A DNA stretch of 64,000 nt from Portunus trituberculatus (GCF_017591435.1 NC_059268.1:4195481-4259480), one strand, 5' to 3'; counted from the stretch's first letter, positions 1 through 16,017 are shown. Program-made: numbers and translations. The notes: generated from the letters alone by a model not told the origin.

Positions 1-44
1 TAGAGAAATTTCGTTGTGTGAATCTTCATTAAACGGGGGTTACC

Positions 45-46
<2 letters not shown>
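1..46 (-). mobile_element. Tigger-a terminal fragment (copy T1)
   Basis: The first 46 bases match the 5' terminal region of the Tigger-a family described at 802-1797, in reverse orientation, and end in the family's TIR (the complement of CAGGCAACCC, with one mismatch). A TG/TA tract follows directly. The rest of the copy lies outside the window. Confidence 0.75.

Positions 47-52
<6 letters not shown>

Positions 53-114
<62 letters not shown>
53..114. repeat. (TA)n microsatellite
   Basis: About 31 TA dinucleotides lie between the end of a Tigger-a element and the start of another TIR-type end at 115. TA is the target site of both element types. Confidence 0.95.
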
Positions 115-1797
<1,683 letters not shown>

Positions 1798-2099
1798 TAT
1801 ATCTTTGGTAATCATCATGGGAGACACGGTCTGTATCTCGGCAAATTCTAGCCAAATGGCGAGAGTCGTGATGTCTGTGATAGGTGGAGGGGAATCCTGG
1901 ATTCTCTTCGTGCTTGGATTCCGTTGCAAACACCATCGAATCTCGCGCCTGGCAGACAATATCACTGTCTGAGGAAGAATCTCGGGCGTCCTGGGCTGTT
2001 AAGAGTACATAGGATTCGTGGAGGATTCAAAACCCTATGAATCAAACAGGGCAAGTAATCGGATTCGCGATTACCCGTTTTATAGAATCCTGCTCAGCC
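1798..2099. other. Unassigned stretch, possibly LINE ORF1
   Basis: It lies between the end of Tigger-a T2 and the LINE-A coding piece. The minus strand reads in short broken frames (one open at 1780-1965) with no recognised domain. It may be the degraded middle of the LINE-A ORF1, which lies immediately 5' of it on that strand. Confidence 0.3.
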
Positions 2100-2568
2100 A
2101 TACCTTCTTCCATCTGCTTCTTGTAGTTAGCTACTTCCTTTTTCAGTTCTTCGTTTTCCGCTCTTAGCCTAGCTTTGTTTTCTTCCACTTTTTTTTATCC
2201 TTTCTCTCAGTTTTATAAACTCTTTTTTCTGTTCTTCATTCTCTTTCATTCCCATACTCTCCTTTATCAATTTGTCTAGTTTACATTCAATAGTCAACAC
2301 TCTCTTAAGTAGTGAAGTATTTGCCATATCGAAACCTTCGAATGCGTTCTCTCCCTCATCAACATAGTCATCATCAGCTTTAATTCTTTCCCTAGTCTCA
2401 TGTCTGCATTTTGATGGAAACTCTTTTTTACTCATGATTCTTTAACAGTTGATTTCACAACTGCCCAGGCCACTGTAAATACTGTACAACAGGTACGTAG
2501 TGAAGATCAGCTGATTGTCGGAACGGCGCCAGTGCGTCCTTCCTCGACCGCGTCTGGTGTGTACAAGT
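2100..2568 (-). mobile_element. LINE-A: 5' end with start of ORF1
   Basis: On the minus strand an ATG at 2433-2435 opens an 88-residue frame rich in Lys and Glu, with heptad-like Leu/Ile spacing (about residues 40-85). This is the usual coiled-coil start of ORF1 proteins of CR1/jockey-type LINEs. A frameshift near the Lys-rich end lets the coiled coil continue to about 2100. The sequence 2436-2568 would be the 5' UTR. The piece begins exactly where the 3' tail of LINE-B ends, so the two lie head to tail. The rest of the element was not found to the left. Confidence 0.55.
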
Positions 2569-4660
2569 ATTTACCTATTTGTGATTACAGGGCCCGAGCC
2601 GTAGCTCTCTATGTCCTGTCTCTTTGTCCACACTTGTCCATTTTTTCCTTCATTTGACTGACACTCGCCGCACACACCACATCCACGCTCAGTTTGTTCC
2701 ATGCATCAATGCTCCGATACGGGAAGCTATACTTCTTGATGTCACTCCTGCAGGAATCTTTCAGTATTTTCTTAGGGTGTCCTCTTAGGTAATTATTGGA
2801 TGCCATCATGATCAGGTTCTCCCTATCCAATATGTCCACTCCATGTACTATTTTGAACATTGTTATCATATCCCCTCTGACTCTTCTTTCTTCCAACATG
2901 CTTAATTCCAGCCTATTTAACCTCTCCTCATACGGTACCTCCTTAAAGTCTGGTATCATTCTTGTTGCTAACCTCTGTACTCTTTCCAGTTTCTTGACAT
3001 GTTTCTTCATGTATGGTGACCAAATTACTGATGCATATTCCAACTGTGGCCTAATCAGGGTGGTCAATATTTTCTTTATCATGTTCCCATCAAGGTAATT
3101 AAATGCCCACCCTATACTTTGGAGCATGCTATACGTTTTTCCAAATATTCTATCAATGTGCTTTTCTGGAGACAGATTACTCTGTACAGTCACTCCCAAG
3201 TCTTTTTCTTCACTGACTTCAATTACAGTCTTCCCCCCAGCTGGTAGTCCTTATGTGGTCTATATTTACTTCTACCCATTCTCATTACACAGCTTTTGTT
3301 GGTATTGAATTTCATTTGCCACGTCCTGCTCCATTCATATATTTTGTCCAAGTCCTTCTGCAGTATATTACAGTCATGCATATTCCTCACTCTCCTCATA
3401 ATCTTTGCATCATCTGCAAACATATTCATATAACTTCTCACTCCCTCTGGCATGTCATTTATATAGATCAGGAACATGATGGGACCAAGCACCGAACCTT
3501 GGGGAATTCCACTGGTTACCTTCCTCCACTCTGACTTCACTCCCTCCACTACCGTCCTCATTTCTCTACCTGTCAAATAATTTCTCATCCACTCCGTCAG
3601 ATTTCCCCTTATACCTCCAATACTACTTAACTTCCACATCAATTTATGTGGTACTTTATCAAATGCTTTTTTTTAGGTCTAGGTATACACAATCAACCCA
3701 TCCATCCCTCTCTTGTAAAATATTGACCACTCTTGAGTAGAAACATAGCAAATTTGATACACATGATTTCCCTTTTCTAAAGCCAAACTGTTTCTCACTT
3801 AGTATTTCTTCGTTTTCCAAGAACTCACACCACTTGCTTTTGATCACTTCTTCAAATATCTTACACATAATGCTGGTCAATGAAACAGGTCTATAATTCA
3901 ATGGTTCCATGTGACATCCACTTTTGTAAATTGGTACTACATTTGCCCTTTTCCATTCTACTGGCACCTGTCCCATGTTGATAGATTTTCTTGTTAAATC
4001 TAAAACTGGATCTAGCAACTGCTCTTGAAATTCTTTTAACATTCTTCCAGACACACCATCTGGTCCCATTGCCTTGTTAACATCTAATTGACTCAAAACT
4101 TTTGCAATGTCACTCTTTGTTACTATAATTTCTTGCATCCATCTTGTCACAGGTAACATCCGTCGATTGAATTGTGTTTCTTCTGTGAATACTTTGCAGA
4201 AATTCTTATTCAATTTTTCAACAATGACACTTGTATCTTCATATATATAATCTCCAACCTTTAATTTAACAACTGTTTCTTTTTTCTCTAATTTACCATT
4301 AATAAATTTATAAAACATTTTGGGATCACTTTCACAATTTTCCACTATTCTCTGTTCAAATTCTTGTTGTGCCCTTCTTCTCACTTGAACATATTTATTT
4401 CTTGCATTCTTATATGATTCTCTCTCCACTTCCTCATTATTTCTCTTGTATTTTTCCCATGCCTTTTCCTTCTCCCTTTTTGCCTTGTCACAGGTTTTGT
4501 TAAACCATTGATCTCCCTTTAAGCTTTTCTTAGTCCACATTTCCAAAGTAATTTCTCAACTCCTTATATCTTCCCTTGGCATAATTTAGGCATTCCTCCT
4601 TGTATCCAACTTCATTATGTTTGCTGAATCCCACCTTTACCACAAATTTCAATAATTCAT
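2569..4660 (-). mobile_element. LINE-B: 5'-truncated CR1/jockey-type LINE
   Basis: The 3' end (2569) has the family tail, the complement of TATTTACCT, as at 29244, 53644, 53838 and 55108. Moving upstream on the minus strand it carries the ORF2 C-terminal domain, reverse transcriptase and the linker from the endonuclease. The endonuclease itself is missing, so the copy is 5'-truncated near 4660. About 80 bases of unassigned sequence separate it from the (GA)n tract at 4739. Confidence 0.85.
2609..4660 (-). pseudogene. LINE-B ORF2 (reverse transcriptase), frameshifted
   Basis: The order in coding direction is as follows. The endonuclease-RT linker has the MFYKFINGK motif near 4310. The RT start is MGPDGVSG near 4065, followed by LNYRPVSLTS near 3890, FGFRKGKSC near 3780, and YLDLKKAFD near 3670 once a frameshift is allowed. 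GVPQGSVLGP lies near 3500 and the catalytic FADDAK near 3410. The C-terminal region has RPQLEYASVIWSP near 3040 and ends at about 2609. Three frames are used. The break near 3665 falls in a run of eight A on the coding strand where seven would keep frame, and the break near 3232 falls in a G run. The protein would make cDNA from the LINE RNA at the target (target-primed reverse transcription). This copy is not functional as read. Confidence 0.85.
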
Positions 4661-4734
4661 GATCATGTCAATATGGACCAATACTTCATTAGTGAGGATT
4701 GCAGGTAGAAGATTCATGTCTACTATTACTTTAT

Positions 4735-4738
<4 letters not shown>

Positions 4739-4827
<89 letters not shown>
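4739..4827. repeat. (GA)n microsatellite
   Basis: About 45 GA units. The overlapping open frames are simple-repeat artefacts. Confidence 0.97.
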
Positions 4828-4830
<3 letters not shown>

Positions 4831-5239
4831 TATTTTCTTATCTAAAAAGTCAGAAAAGTTGCTCCTCAGGGGCCTACACCATATATAAACAATACGTGTT
4901 TTTGAAGGAAACAGCATGAACTGGTTAACCGTATCAGCATGCACAAACAGAGCATGAAGTATGTAAGATAATAAAGCATACTTTATAAAATTACAGTCAA
5001 GCTTAGACAAAATAATAGTAATTACTGTGAAACTTCAGATGCTGAGTGCCTCCTTTTTCAAACTAAATTTTCTATTTAACGAACTGAATGTTTACCTGTG
5101 TGTTTCACAGCCTGTGCTCTAAAGACAACTCTCTTTCTTCACACAAAATTACATGCACCTACCTACACATACATTCTTCACTCAAGATTTAGATTTGAAA
5201 AAAAAAATAAAAAATAAAAAAATAAAATAAAATAAATAA
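4828..5239. other. AT-rich non-coding stretch
   Basis: No recognisable coding, TIR or LINE motif. A-rich runs lie near 5199-5240. Confidence 0.5.
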
Positions 5240-5368
5240 CTTCTAGACCAGCCAAGGAGTCCCTTTTCCTTTTGACTTGTTTAGGGACCAGCACCTCAGT
5301 GGGCCTTTTTTTCATATAATTTTTGTTGCTCTTGGCGGTTCTCCAGCATAAAAAAAAAAAAAAAAAAA
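5240..5368 (+). mobile_element. 3' tail fragment of a LINE-E-type element
   Basis: It shows the block of a GGGCTTTTTT-type motif, TTGTTGCTCTTGGCGGTTCTCC and a poly-A run (about 5351-5368). The same order ends LINE-E (17503-17640, reverse complement) and recurs at 50225-50345. It is only the last ~130 bases of the element, so it is either an extreme 5' truncation or a SINE sharing the LINE tail. Confidence 0.5.
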
Positions 5369-6225
5369 ATCAGATACCAAATGCCTCCATTTTCAAACAA
5401 ATTTTCTTTTTGAAAAAAAATTTTGAACTCATAACTACTTAAGTTACTTGATTTCAAAATACTAAAAGACACAGCAAAAGCTGTTGTTAATTATTAATTT
5501 AAAAGGCTTCATAAATATCTCCTATATTTTTCATGTATTTGGAGGAGAAACATAATGGGTTAGACAGTAATTCTATCTATGGAATATGGTACATGTGATC
5601 CCATTGAAAAGCCTTGACATAAACAGTTTTCAGTGCTCAGGGATAATCCCAACAATGCCCTCACTACTAAATAAATGTATTTTCCCAGTAGCTTTTCTCA
5701 GCAGCAAAATGTCTAAGTGTTTAGATTATCTTCAGTTTGGTAGTAAGTGGATTACTCCTCTCTGTATCACTCTGTAAGGCTTTCCTCACTATATTGGTGA
5801 CTGCATGGTCTAAACTCCAAACATCTTCTGAAGAGTTCTGTCACTAAGTAAATTCACTACATCATTTCTGGATAAATGATTTCCGAGTTGGAGATATTGT
5901 ACAGCAACCATCTGTGTTGAGGGATCATTCGTCATAAGCGGCTAAGAAGGCATGAATGGGTTTTTAGGAACAGATCAATCCCTTTTACATGATTCCTATA
6001 AAAAAAATAGTTTAAGTTTCTGTATGCTTCAGATTTTGAACAACAGAAAAGAACTAATAAGTTCACGAACTGAGGTTCCACTGTACAATGTATCAAACCG
6101 TAACTCAAATACTAAAGCTAATGGTACAGTAAGTTGTTTTTCATTGCACTGACATTAACACAGAAAGATTATTTATATGAATGAGTGGAAGGGAAATGAG
6201 ATAATCCTTCCCTAAGTCTCTTCAT
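5369..6225. other. Unassigned intronic sequence
   Basis: No transposon or exon recognised. A 63-residue open frame at 5586-5777 (plus) has no known motif and no repeat-derived composition. I looked on the minus strand for an S1-domain exon of DHX8 and did not find one. Confidence 0.4.

Positions 6226-8689
<2,464 letters not shown>

Positions 8690-8766
<77 letters not shown>
8690..8766. repeat. (GA)n microsatellite shared by LINE-C and LINE-D
   Basis: About 38 GA units. LINE-C ends at its left edge with an A-run, and LINE-D (minus) ends its 3' tail at its right edge, so two unrelated LINEs have their 3' ends on the same tract. Confidence 0.95.
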
Positions 8767-8769
<3 letters not shown>

Positions 8770-8796
8770 ACCTATAAAGTTGCTACGGGAAATGAG

Positions 8797-11664
8797 CTAC
8801 ACTCGTGGTGTCCCGTTCGCTTGAGTCCATTTATCATACTTTTCTTTAAAACTATGGATATTTCTTGCTCTCACTACACCCTCCGGTAATCTATTCCAAG
8901 CAGTGACAGTTCTTGCTGGGAAACTGAACTTTTTAATACCAGTTGTACACCCCGGAATCCTCAATTTCAAATCATGATTATCTCTTGGTCTTCTCGTCAT
9001 ATCCAGCTCGAGAAAGTCATCTCTATCAATCTTGTCAATCTCATTTACACACTTGAACAGTTGGATCATATCACCTTTTCTCCTTCTCTCTTCCAACGGT
9101 GGCAGATTTAGTCTACATAATCTTTCCTGATAATCTATATCATGCAAGGCTGGCACCAGTTTCGTTGCCGCTCTTTGTACCCGTTCCAGTTTATGTATAT
9201 GTTTCTTCAAATGAGGCGCCCACACCACCTGTGCATATTCTAATTTTGGCCTCAGAATTGATTCTATTACTTTTTTGACCAGTGTTTCATTCAGGTGAGT
9301 AAATGTAGTTCTGATATTTGCAACTATTGCCAAACCTTCCCCTACAATTTTGTTTATATGTCCCTCAGGTGACAAGTTGTTTTGTACTATAACCCCAAGT
9401 CTTTTCTCTTTCTACACACATTAGATTCACTCCACCTAAGTTATAGCTTGCATGAGGTCTGTGTATACTTCTTCCCATTTCCAACACATGACATTTGTCA
9501 GCATTAAATTCCATCATCCATTTATTGCTCCATTCATGAATAATATCCAAGTCCTCTTGTAAACCTTGACAATCTTCTTGGGTTTTACTTGTCTCATTAT
9601 TTTTGCATCATCTGCGAACAAATTAATATAACTTCTCACTCCATCCGGTAGATCATTTACATATATCAGGAACATTAGGGGTGCCAACACAGACCCTTGT
9701 GGGACTCCACTCTCTACTTCAGCCCATTCAGAGCTTACACCCCGTACTACTGTCTTCATTTTTTCCCTGATAAGTAACTTGTCATCCATTTAAGTATCTT
9801 GTCCCCAAGTCCTCCATATTTTTCCATCTTCCACTTAAGTCTTTTGTGGGATACCTTATCAAAAGCCTTTTTTAGATCAAGATATATACAGTCAACCCAT
9901 CCTCCTTTCAGATCAACTATGTCAATTACTCTTGAATAAAAACTTAGAAGATTGGTAAGCAAGATCTTCCTTTCTAAATCCAAATTGCTTTGATGAAAGA
10001 ATTTCTCTTTCTTCTAGGAACTTCATCCATCTATCTCTTATTATTCCCTCTAACACCTTTATTAATATACACAGAAGAGAAACAGGCCTGTAGTTTAACG
10101 GTATCTCTCTACTTCCTCCTTTATGTATGGCCACTATTTGCGCTTCCTTCCACTTTTCCGGAACATATCCTTCTTCTAATGACTTCATGTATAACTGATG
10201 AATTGGCCAACTTAATTCCTCAGCACAACATTTCAACACCCATCCTGACATTTGGTCCGGTCCCATTGCCTTATTTACATCCAGCATCTAAAGTCTTGTT
10301 ATGACTTCCTTTTTATCAAATACAATGTTTTTCAACTTGGGTCCTTGATATCCTCCTAGTACTCCTCCTTCTCCAACATAATCACCATCTTTTACAAACA
10401 CTGATTTAAACTTGTTATTTAATACCTGAGCTATTTCTCGCTCATCTTCAATAATCTCTCCTTCCACTTTCAGCCTCTGAATTGCACCTTTAATTTTTGT
10501 TTTACCATTAATGTATTTGTAAAAAAGTTTAGGATCACTTTCATATTTATCCACAATGTTTTTCTCATATTTAGCCTCTTCCTCTCTTCTCACCTCTGTA
10601 TACATATTCCGTGCTCTATGATACTTTTCCTTTGTCCCTTCATTCCTTCTTTTTCTCATATTTTTCCATGCTCTATCTCTCTCTTCTTTGGCTTTTCTGC
10701 ATCGCTCGTTAAACCACACTTTTTTATCTCTCTCTCTTGGCTTATATAAAGGGACTGTTTTCTGAACCACTTCGTCGTATACTCTCAGTACCTCTTCCAG
10801 CATTGCCTCTGTATTCAATTCCAAAATCCTCTCGAACCACCTCCTCTCTCTAAAATATTTCTTCATATTCTCTATGTCAGCCTTCTTAAAGTTGTACTTA
10901 TTAATCGCAGTTTTCTGGGACCCACACTCCAATCCATATCTGAGCCACACTTCACATATTAGGACTACGTGATCTCCTCTTCCTAGTGGGCTTTCAATAT
11001 TACCTATTTCTTCTTCCTTTCTAGTAAATACTAGATCCAATCTTGATGGGTTATCATCACTAACTCTTGTCATTTCTTTGATGTGTTGGTACAGAGCATT
11101 TTCTGTCATTTGATCAAATACTTTAGCTCCCCAACTCCCTTCCTCGCATTTCGGCTCCATACTTTCCCAGTCCATTTCTTTACAGTTAAAATCACCACAA
11201 AGTATAATACGATTTGATCCTCTGATTAATTTTTCTAAGGTATCCAAGGTCTCTTTCCTCATTCTCTCGTGGCTTTCTCTTGTCCAAGCTCCTGTGTATG
11301 GTGCTATGTACGTCGTTATCACTGTTATTTTTTCATTTTCTTTCGTTGTAATTTCCACTGCTAACACTTCAGCTAATTCAGACTCAATCTCTATATTTTT
11401 CACCCTTAAACTATTGTGGACCAGAATACAAACTCCTCCACCAAATCTACCCACTCTGTCTTTCCTCCAAATGTTGTATCCTTCCCAGCCAAACAACTCC
11501 AAATTTATCTCTTTTTTTACTTTAGTTTCCACCATACAAAATACCATGGGATTTTTTTTCCTTAGCAAGTCTGCTATTTCTAGTCTTTTGGAGCTTATGC
11601 CATCCACATTGGTATAAATTAACCTTAGATCCACAAAGACTTCTTCCTTCACACCTCTTGTCAC
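8797..11664 (-). pseudogene. LINE-D ORF2: AP endonuclease plus reverse transcriptase
   Basis: The longest intact frame is 458 residues (10288-11664). It covers the endonuclease, with YTNVDGISSKR near the start, VETKVKKE (Glu active site) near residue 47, CGDFNCKEMDW near 156, SRLDLVFTRK near 210 and RGDHVVL near 230. The LFYKYINGK linker lies near residue 380. After a frameshift at about 10288 the RT continues: MGPDQMSGW near 10265, LNYRPVSLL near 10100, FGFRK near 9985, YLDLKKAFDK near 9880, SGVPQGSVLAP near 9705 and FADDAK near 9615. The C-terminal domain has RPKLEYAQVVWAP near 9240. Four frames are used in total. The intact endonuclease and linker suggest a fairly recent insertion. Confidence 0.88.
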
Positions 11665-12277
11665 TACTCCCTGGGGGCCATCATCCCTCCTATGGCCCCT
11701 TCCACCTCTACTGGCACACCTCTCTTGAACAGTCTCACCATTTTTCCCCTCCTTCCAGCAAAAAAATATTTCTTAGCTTCTTCATCTGTTCTGTTTTCAT
11801 TTTGACTACTAGCCACTTTTCTCATCTCTTGAACTTTCATTCTCTCTGGTAATGACATATCTCTATTTATATAGATTTCTTTCATTCCCTCTATCCTTCT
11901 GAGCCTGCTTGCCATGGCCAACACCTCCCTTACAGTTCTTTCAGAGCTGAATCTCTTTTGTTACAACTTTTCTTATCGTGATCGTATCTACCCACTCGCC
12001 TTATATCTAATATATCTTCCATCCATCTGTCTTCATCATCCTTTATTTCATCAAATATCTTATGCACCATATTTTTGACATGATCGTGTCTCTTAACTAT
12101 ACTTTCAGTCACTGGTTCTTGTATTCCCGATATAATAATTAAGGAAGCCCTTTCACATTCTTCTCTTATTAGGTTGGCATTTTCCTTGATTTCTCCATTC
12201 ACCCGTCCTTTCATGTCACCCACCACTTCTTCCACCCTGGAGCTCATTTTTGTTAGCTCACTTTTGTTCTCATTTAA
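11664..12277 (-). pseudogene. LINE-D ORF1, 5'-truncated and frameshifted
   Basis: The sequence runs on the minus strand from the piggyBac junction. A helical, charged segment is followed by SLIIISGIQEP (near 12120), which resembles the RNP-like strand VVIFGVEED of LINE-R ORF1. Then comes DILDIRRVGRYD and, after a frameshift at about 11930, a Lys/Arg-rich tail with YINRDMSLPERMK (near 11880), equivalent to IWLRRDLGEKERE in LINE-R. This order (coiled coil, RRM-like fold, basic C-terminus) fits an RNA-binding ORF1 protein that coats the LINE transcript. The last residues abut the ORF2 start. Confidence 0.65.
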
Positions 12278-15200
12278 CCCGAAAAATTCGATAGGCCTTA
12301 AATAGGGCTGCATTGCACACTTCCGACAGTCCTTAAATGGGGCAGCAACTTTGAGCGCTAATAAAAACCGCGCTAGCATTGGTAGCGCTGCTATATTTGG
12401 TCATGACGTAGTCCTATGGTAGTACTGTCGGCTCCCAGGAAGCATACTGCTCTAGCCAGCTAGTCTCCCTTAAACTTCTGTGAGGTGCGTGCGCGTCGTG
12501 TCGCGGTGACAATTATTTACGTATTTACTTATTTACGGAACTATTATTTACAACTATGGCTCCTGGTGCTAAGAGGAAGCTTTATAGTGATAAAAGTGAT
12601 AGACAAGGCGGGACAAGATGCAAAGTGCACAGGTTGGAGGTAGATCCCGACCCCGCTATTGTGACAACATCATCACCCACGCCTTCTACATCATCCAGGT
12701 GTGGTGCAACCACTGCTGCAGCATCTGGTGGTGACCAGAAACGTGCCAGGGTGCCAAAATGGCACCAACAACCCCTGTTGTTAGTGCACGAGGGCGGGCA
12801 AAGCGGGGTTCTGTGAAACAAAGCGTGACCCACCACCACCACCACCACGGCCGCCACCACCACCACCGCCGCCACCACCACCGCCACAACCACCACCCAG
12901 TCCACATCTACTGCTGCTTCTGTGCCCTCTGACCCTTCTATTGATACTGCGGGTGTTTCTACGCCTCGTTCTTTTTATGGTAGAAAGAAAGGAGGGGTGA
13001 AACTAGAATGTAAAGGGAAGGCTATACCAGTCCGTTCTACACACCCCCCGCAACCTTCCCCGCGCTCACTCATCGCCCAGGCTGACCCCAGCACCAGCAA
13101 GCCAATCACCTCACCCTCCAAGCTTGCCAATATCCTTTTCCCCGATGATGATGATGATGATGATGAAGATGATGATTTTGGTGAAGATGAGTTACGTAAG
13201 TCAGGGTGGGTAAGAGATATAGATAGTGGTGATGAGGGTGATCATGAGGACAGCCATGCAGACTACCTGCCTATCTCTGATGATGATGATGAGGAGGAGG
13301 AGGAGGAGGAGGATGCTGCCACACAAGTTCCACGAGCAAAACCACATTCCATTCTATACAGAGAGTTTGATTGGTCCCCAGGAGAAGATTTCGTCCCACA
13401 GGTTCATGACTTCACTGCTGCTCAGTCAGGACTTACTAGGGCCTGGCCCTGTGGCCCTGAAGCTACTGAAGTAGACTTCTTTCATGCCTTCTTCGATGAT
13501 GGCATTCTTGATCTCCTTGTTGATGAAACAAACAAGTACTATCAGTGGGTCAAGAACGAGACATTAGTTATCAGCCCAAGGAGCAGCTTCATGTTTTGGC
13601 AGGATGTTACTGTTGATGAAATAAGGGTTTTCTTGGCCCTGACTCTTCTGATGCCCTTCATCAAAAAACACCTGTTGAGAGATTACTGGAAGCGAGACCC
13701 CCTGATTCCAACCCCTATCTTCAACAAATTCATGACCAGGGACCGCTACCTGATGATAGTGTCCTTTCTGCACTTCACAGACAACAGAACCCCAGACAAA
13801 CACGACTCAATTTGGAAGGTTAGGCCAGTCATCACACGCCTCATAGAAAACTTCCAAAAATATTTCTACCCCTTCAGGAAGATAGTTATTGACGAGAGTC
13901 TGATGCTTTTCAAGGGTCGTTTGGTCTTCAAACAATACATCCCATCGAAGCGCCATCGGTTTGGGATCAAACTGTTTGTGTTGTGTGATTGTGAAACGGG
14001 GTTCATCCTTGATACAGTCGTGTACTCTGCTTCAGATGTTGATGTGCCCCAAGCAAAACCTGGCGACCCTTTGGGCATGTCTGGGAATATCGTGAAGAAG
14101 ATGCTGGAGCCTTACCTTGGCAGTGGACACATCGTGTACACTGATAATTGGTACACGAGCCCCTACCTCTGCCAATACCTTCATGAACACAAGACTGGGT
14201 CCTGCGGCACTGTCAAGTCCAACTGGAAATATATGGCCAAGTTCCCGGTTGATGAAAGAATTCTTCTCCCTCATGCCAGCGACAGTGAAACCCCTGATAC
14301 ATCAGATAATGAGAAGAAGAAAGCCCATGCTAAGAGGAAACAGAGGAGAGAAAAAAACCCCAAGTCCATCACACGTCAAAAGTCTGACGAAGTTCTAGCC
14401 ATCAAATGGACTGATCGCAGAGCTGTCCACATGCTGACGACCGTCCACGAGGGGGATATGGTTGACACAGGCAATGTGCACTTCAAGACAAAGAAACCGA
14501 TCGAGAAGCCGGATGTGGTCATAGACTACAATGAAAACATGCACCTCATTGACAAGTCTGACTGTATGCTCAGCGGCACAGAATGCGTGAGGCGGTCCAC
14601 GAAGTGGTACCAAAAGCTATTCTTCCACTACGTGGACCTGACAATGCTCAACGCATACAATGCTTGGCTATGTTCCAAGTATGACCCCACCGAGCATAAA
14701 ATCTTCTTCCGGGAGTTTGTGTACAACGTCTCCTACCAACTCCTAGAAAGGTATGGCACCGTCACCTCTGTCAGCAGAAAGGGTCGACGAGCAACATTCA
14801 GGCCAGACCGTATCCTGCAAGCAGAGTACATATCCCGCCACCACTTGACCAGCACTCCGGCAGTACCAGGCACCAGGAAGCAGCATGTACAGTTCCGGTG
14901 CATGTACTGTAGCAGGAAGACACCCAGTGTACGCACCAGGGTCACCACATTGTGCCCAGAGTGTGATGTGGGGCTGTGCTTGGGGGAGTGCTTCATCAAG
15001 TGGCACTCTGTGAAAAATCTGTGAGCATGAACACAAGAAAACTGCAAACATAAATATAAGTGTTATTGTAAGTGTAATATAAGTGCAAAATAAGTGTAAT
15101 ATTAGTAAATAATATAAGTGTAAGATAAGAATGTTCATGGCTGTAAAAATACTCACATGTGGGTGCGTACTGAATAATGAGTGATAAAAACATACGTAAC

Positions 15201-15574
15201 TATAATCAGCCAATATGAGTGAAAACACGAAAAACATGTGAAAACACATAAAAACATGAGCAGTGCCTTACATTATGTAATAATACACATAAAAGCACCT
15301 CCCCGAGCCAGCCACGCTTCCCCACATCATACCGCCTTCATCAACACCACGCTGGACCCGTGCCAGAGAGTTGCCGCTACCACAATCTTCTCCAACTATC
15401 GGTTATTATTCTGAGACAACCATGGTGAGTAGAGCAATAAAAACTTGTAGGATGATGCATTGTCATGTCTACTAACAGCAGATTTTTTTCCAGAGTAATT
15501 TATAAGAGTTGATTTTTTTATGATAATTGCGGTACTGGGAAGGTGCGAATTTTGCGGCCATCGGTCTTAGCGGG
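12278..15574 (+). mobile_element. piggyBac element, both ends present
   Basis: TTAA target duplications lie at 12274-12277 and 15575-15578. The element ends in CCCG on both sides, and the first ~19 bases of the two TIRs agree at about 15 positions (shared CCCG and CGAT cores). Length is 3297 bp. It holds one transposase gene and a leader of about 280 bp. Short imperfect TAAGTGTAATA-type tandem repeats (15055-15125) lie in the 3' region. The left flank is LINE-D ORF1 and the right flank is (TA)n. Confidence 0.9.
12556..15024 (+). CDS. piggyBac transposase, with two in-frame TGA codons near the N-terminus
   Basis: An ATG at 12556 in good context (caactATGgct) opens 86 residues, then TGA at 12814 and 12826. 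The same frame is then open without a break from 12829 to the stop at 15024. The next part is low in complexity (Thr/Ala repeats, then Asp/Glu runs near 13144-13170 and 13277-13316), as usual for the acidic piggyBac N-terminus. The catalytic Asp residues are IDESL at 13891, YTDNWYTS at 14143 and WTDRR at 14413, with the extra Asp-rich IDKSD near 14550. The C-terminal zinc-binding Cys-rich domain (CMYC, CPEC, CLGECF, WH) occupies 14898-15010. The protein would cut and paste the element at TTAA. The two TGA codons mean either a decayed start or a short intron around 12805-12835. Apart from them the gene looks intact and close in length to its family (about 600-700 residues from 12829). Confidence 0.88.

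Positions 15575-15578
<4 letters not shown>

Positions 15579-15653
<75 letters not shown>
15579..15653. repeat. (TA)n microsatellite
   Basis: It starts inside the right-hand TTAA of the piggyBac element. Confidence 0.95.
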
Positions 15654-15656
<3 letters not shown>

Positions 15657-16017
15657 GAACCATTTTTTGTCTTTCCACTGGACTTGAGATCACTTGCTGA
15701 AAAGCATATGTCAAAGAGATCATCTGTAGACAGAAGAAACTTTTACAAGCTCATGGCACTGGAACAAAAAATCTTAGCATAAAAAAAAAAAAAGTCAGAC
15801 CAACAGATGACATATTATTAGCACACTACTACTGTTACTATTTCTACTAAGATCACTACTACTATCACCACTACTTCAACTAAATAATAATAAATATACA
15901 ATGGTAACACATTGAATCAGAACAGGTGGGTATCATTTGAGTACATGAACTATGTACTTCCACAACATATGTTGCTTAAACCTTGATAAGAAATCAAATT
16001 TCAAGTTGGAGGCTTAC
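15654..16017. other. DHX8 intron, 3' of the RS exon
   Basis: AT-rich, without recognisable elements. It includes the splice donor GTAAG (minus strand) at 16017-16013, which closes the exon at 16018. Confidence 0.6.

Larger units (their letters stand above)
8767..12277 (-). mobile_element. LINE-D: nearly full-length CR1/jockey-type LINE
   Basis: The minus strand carries, in order, part of ORF1 (12277 to 11664), ORF2 endonuclease (11664 to about 10960), linker, RT (10290 to 9560) and C-terminal domain (to 8797). The 3' end at 8767 has a short AGGTAAA tail followed on the coding strand by (TC)n. At the 5' side it is cut at a TTAA by the piggyBac at 12278. Beyond the piggyBac there is only (TA)n, so the LINE was probably already truncated close to that point. 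Confidence 0.85.

Noticed and set aside
4828..6225. Possible S1-domain or helicase exons of DHX8
   Set aside because: No frame on the minus strand shows S1 or DEAH motifs between proper splice sites; the next exon is probably left of the window.
12814..12828. TGA codons in the piggyBac frame read as selenocysteine
   Set aside because: No selenoprotein family or Cys counterpart fits this low-complexity region; decay, a small intron or sequence error is simpler.
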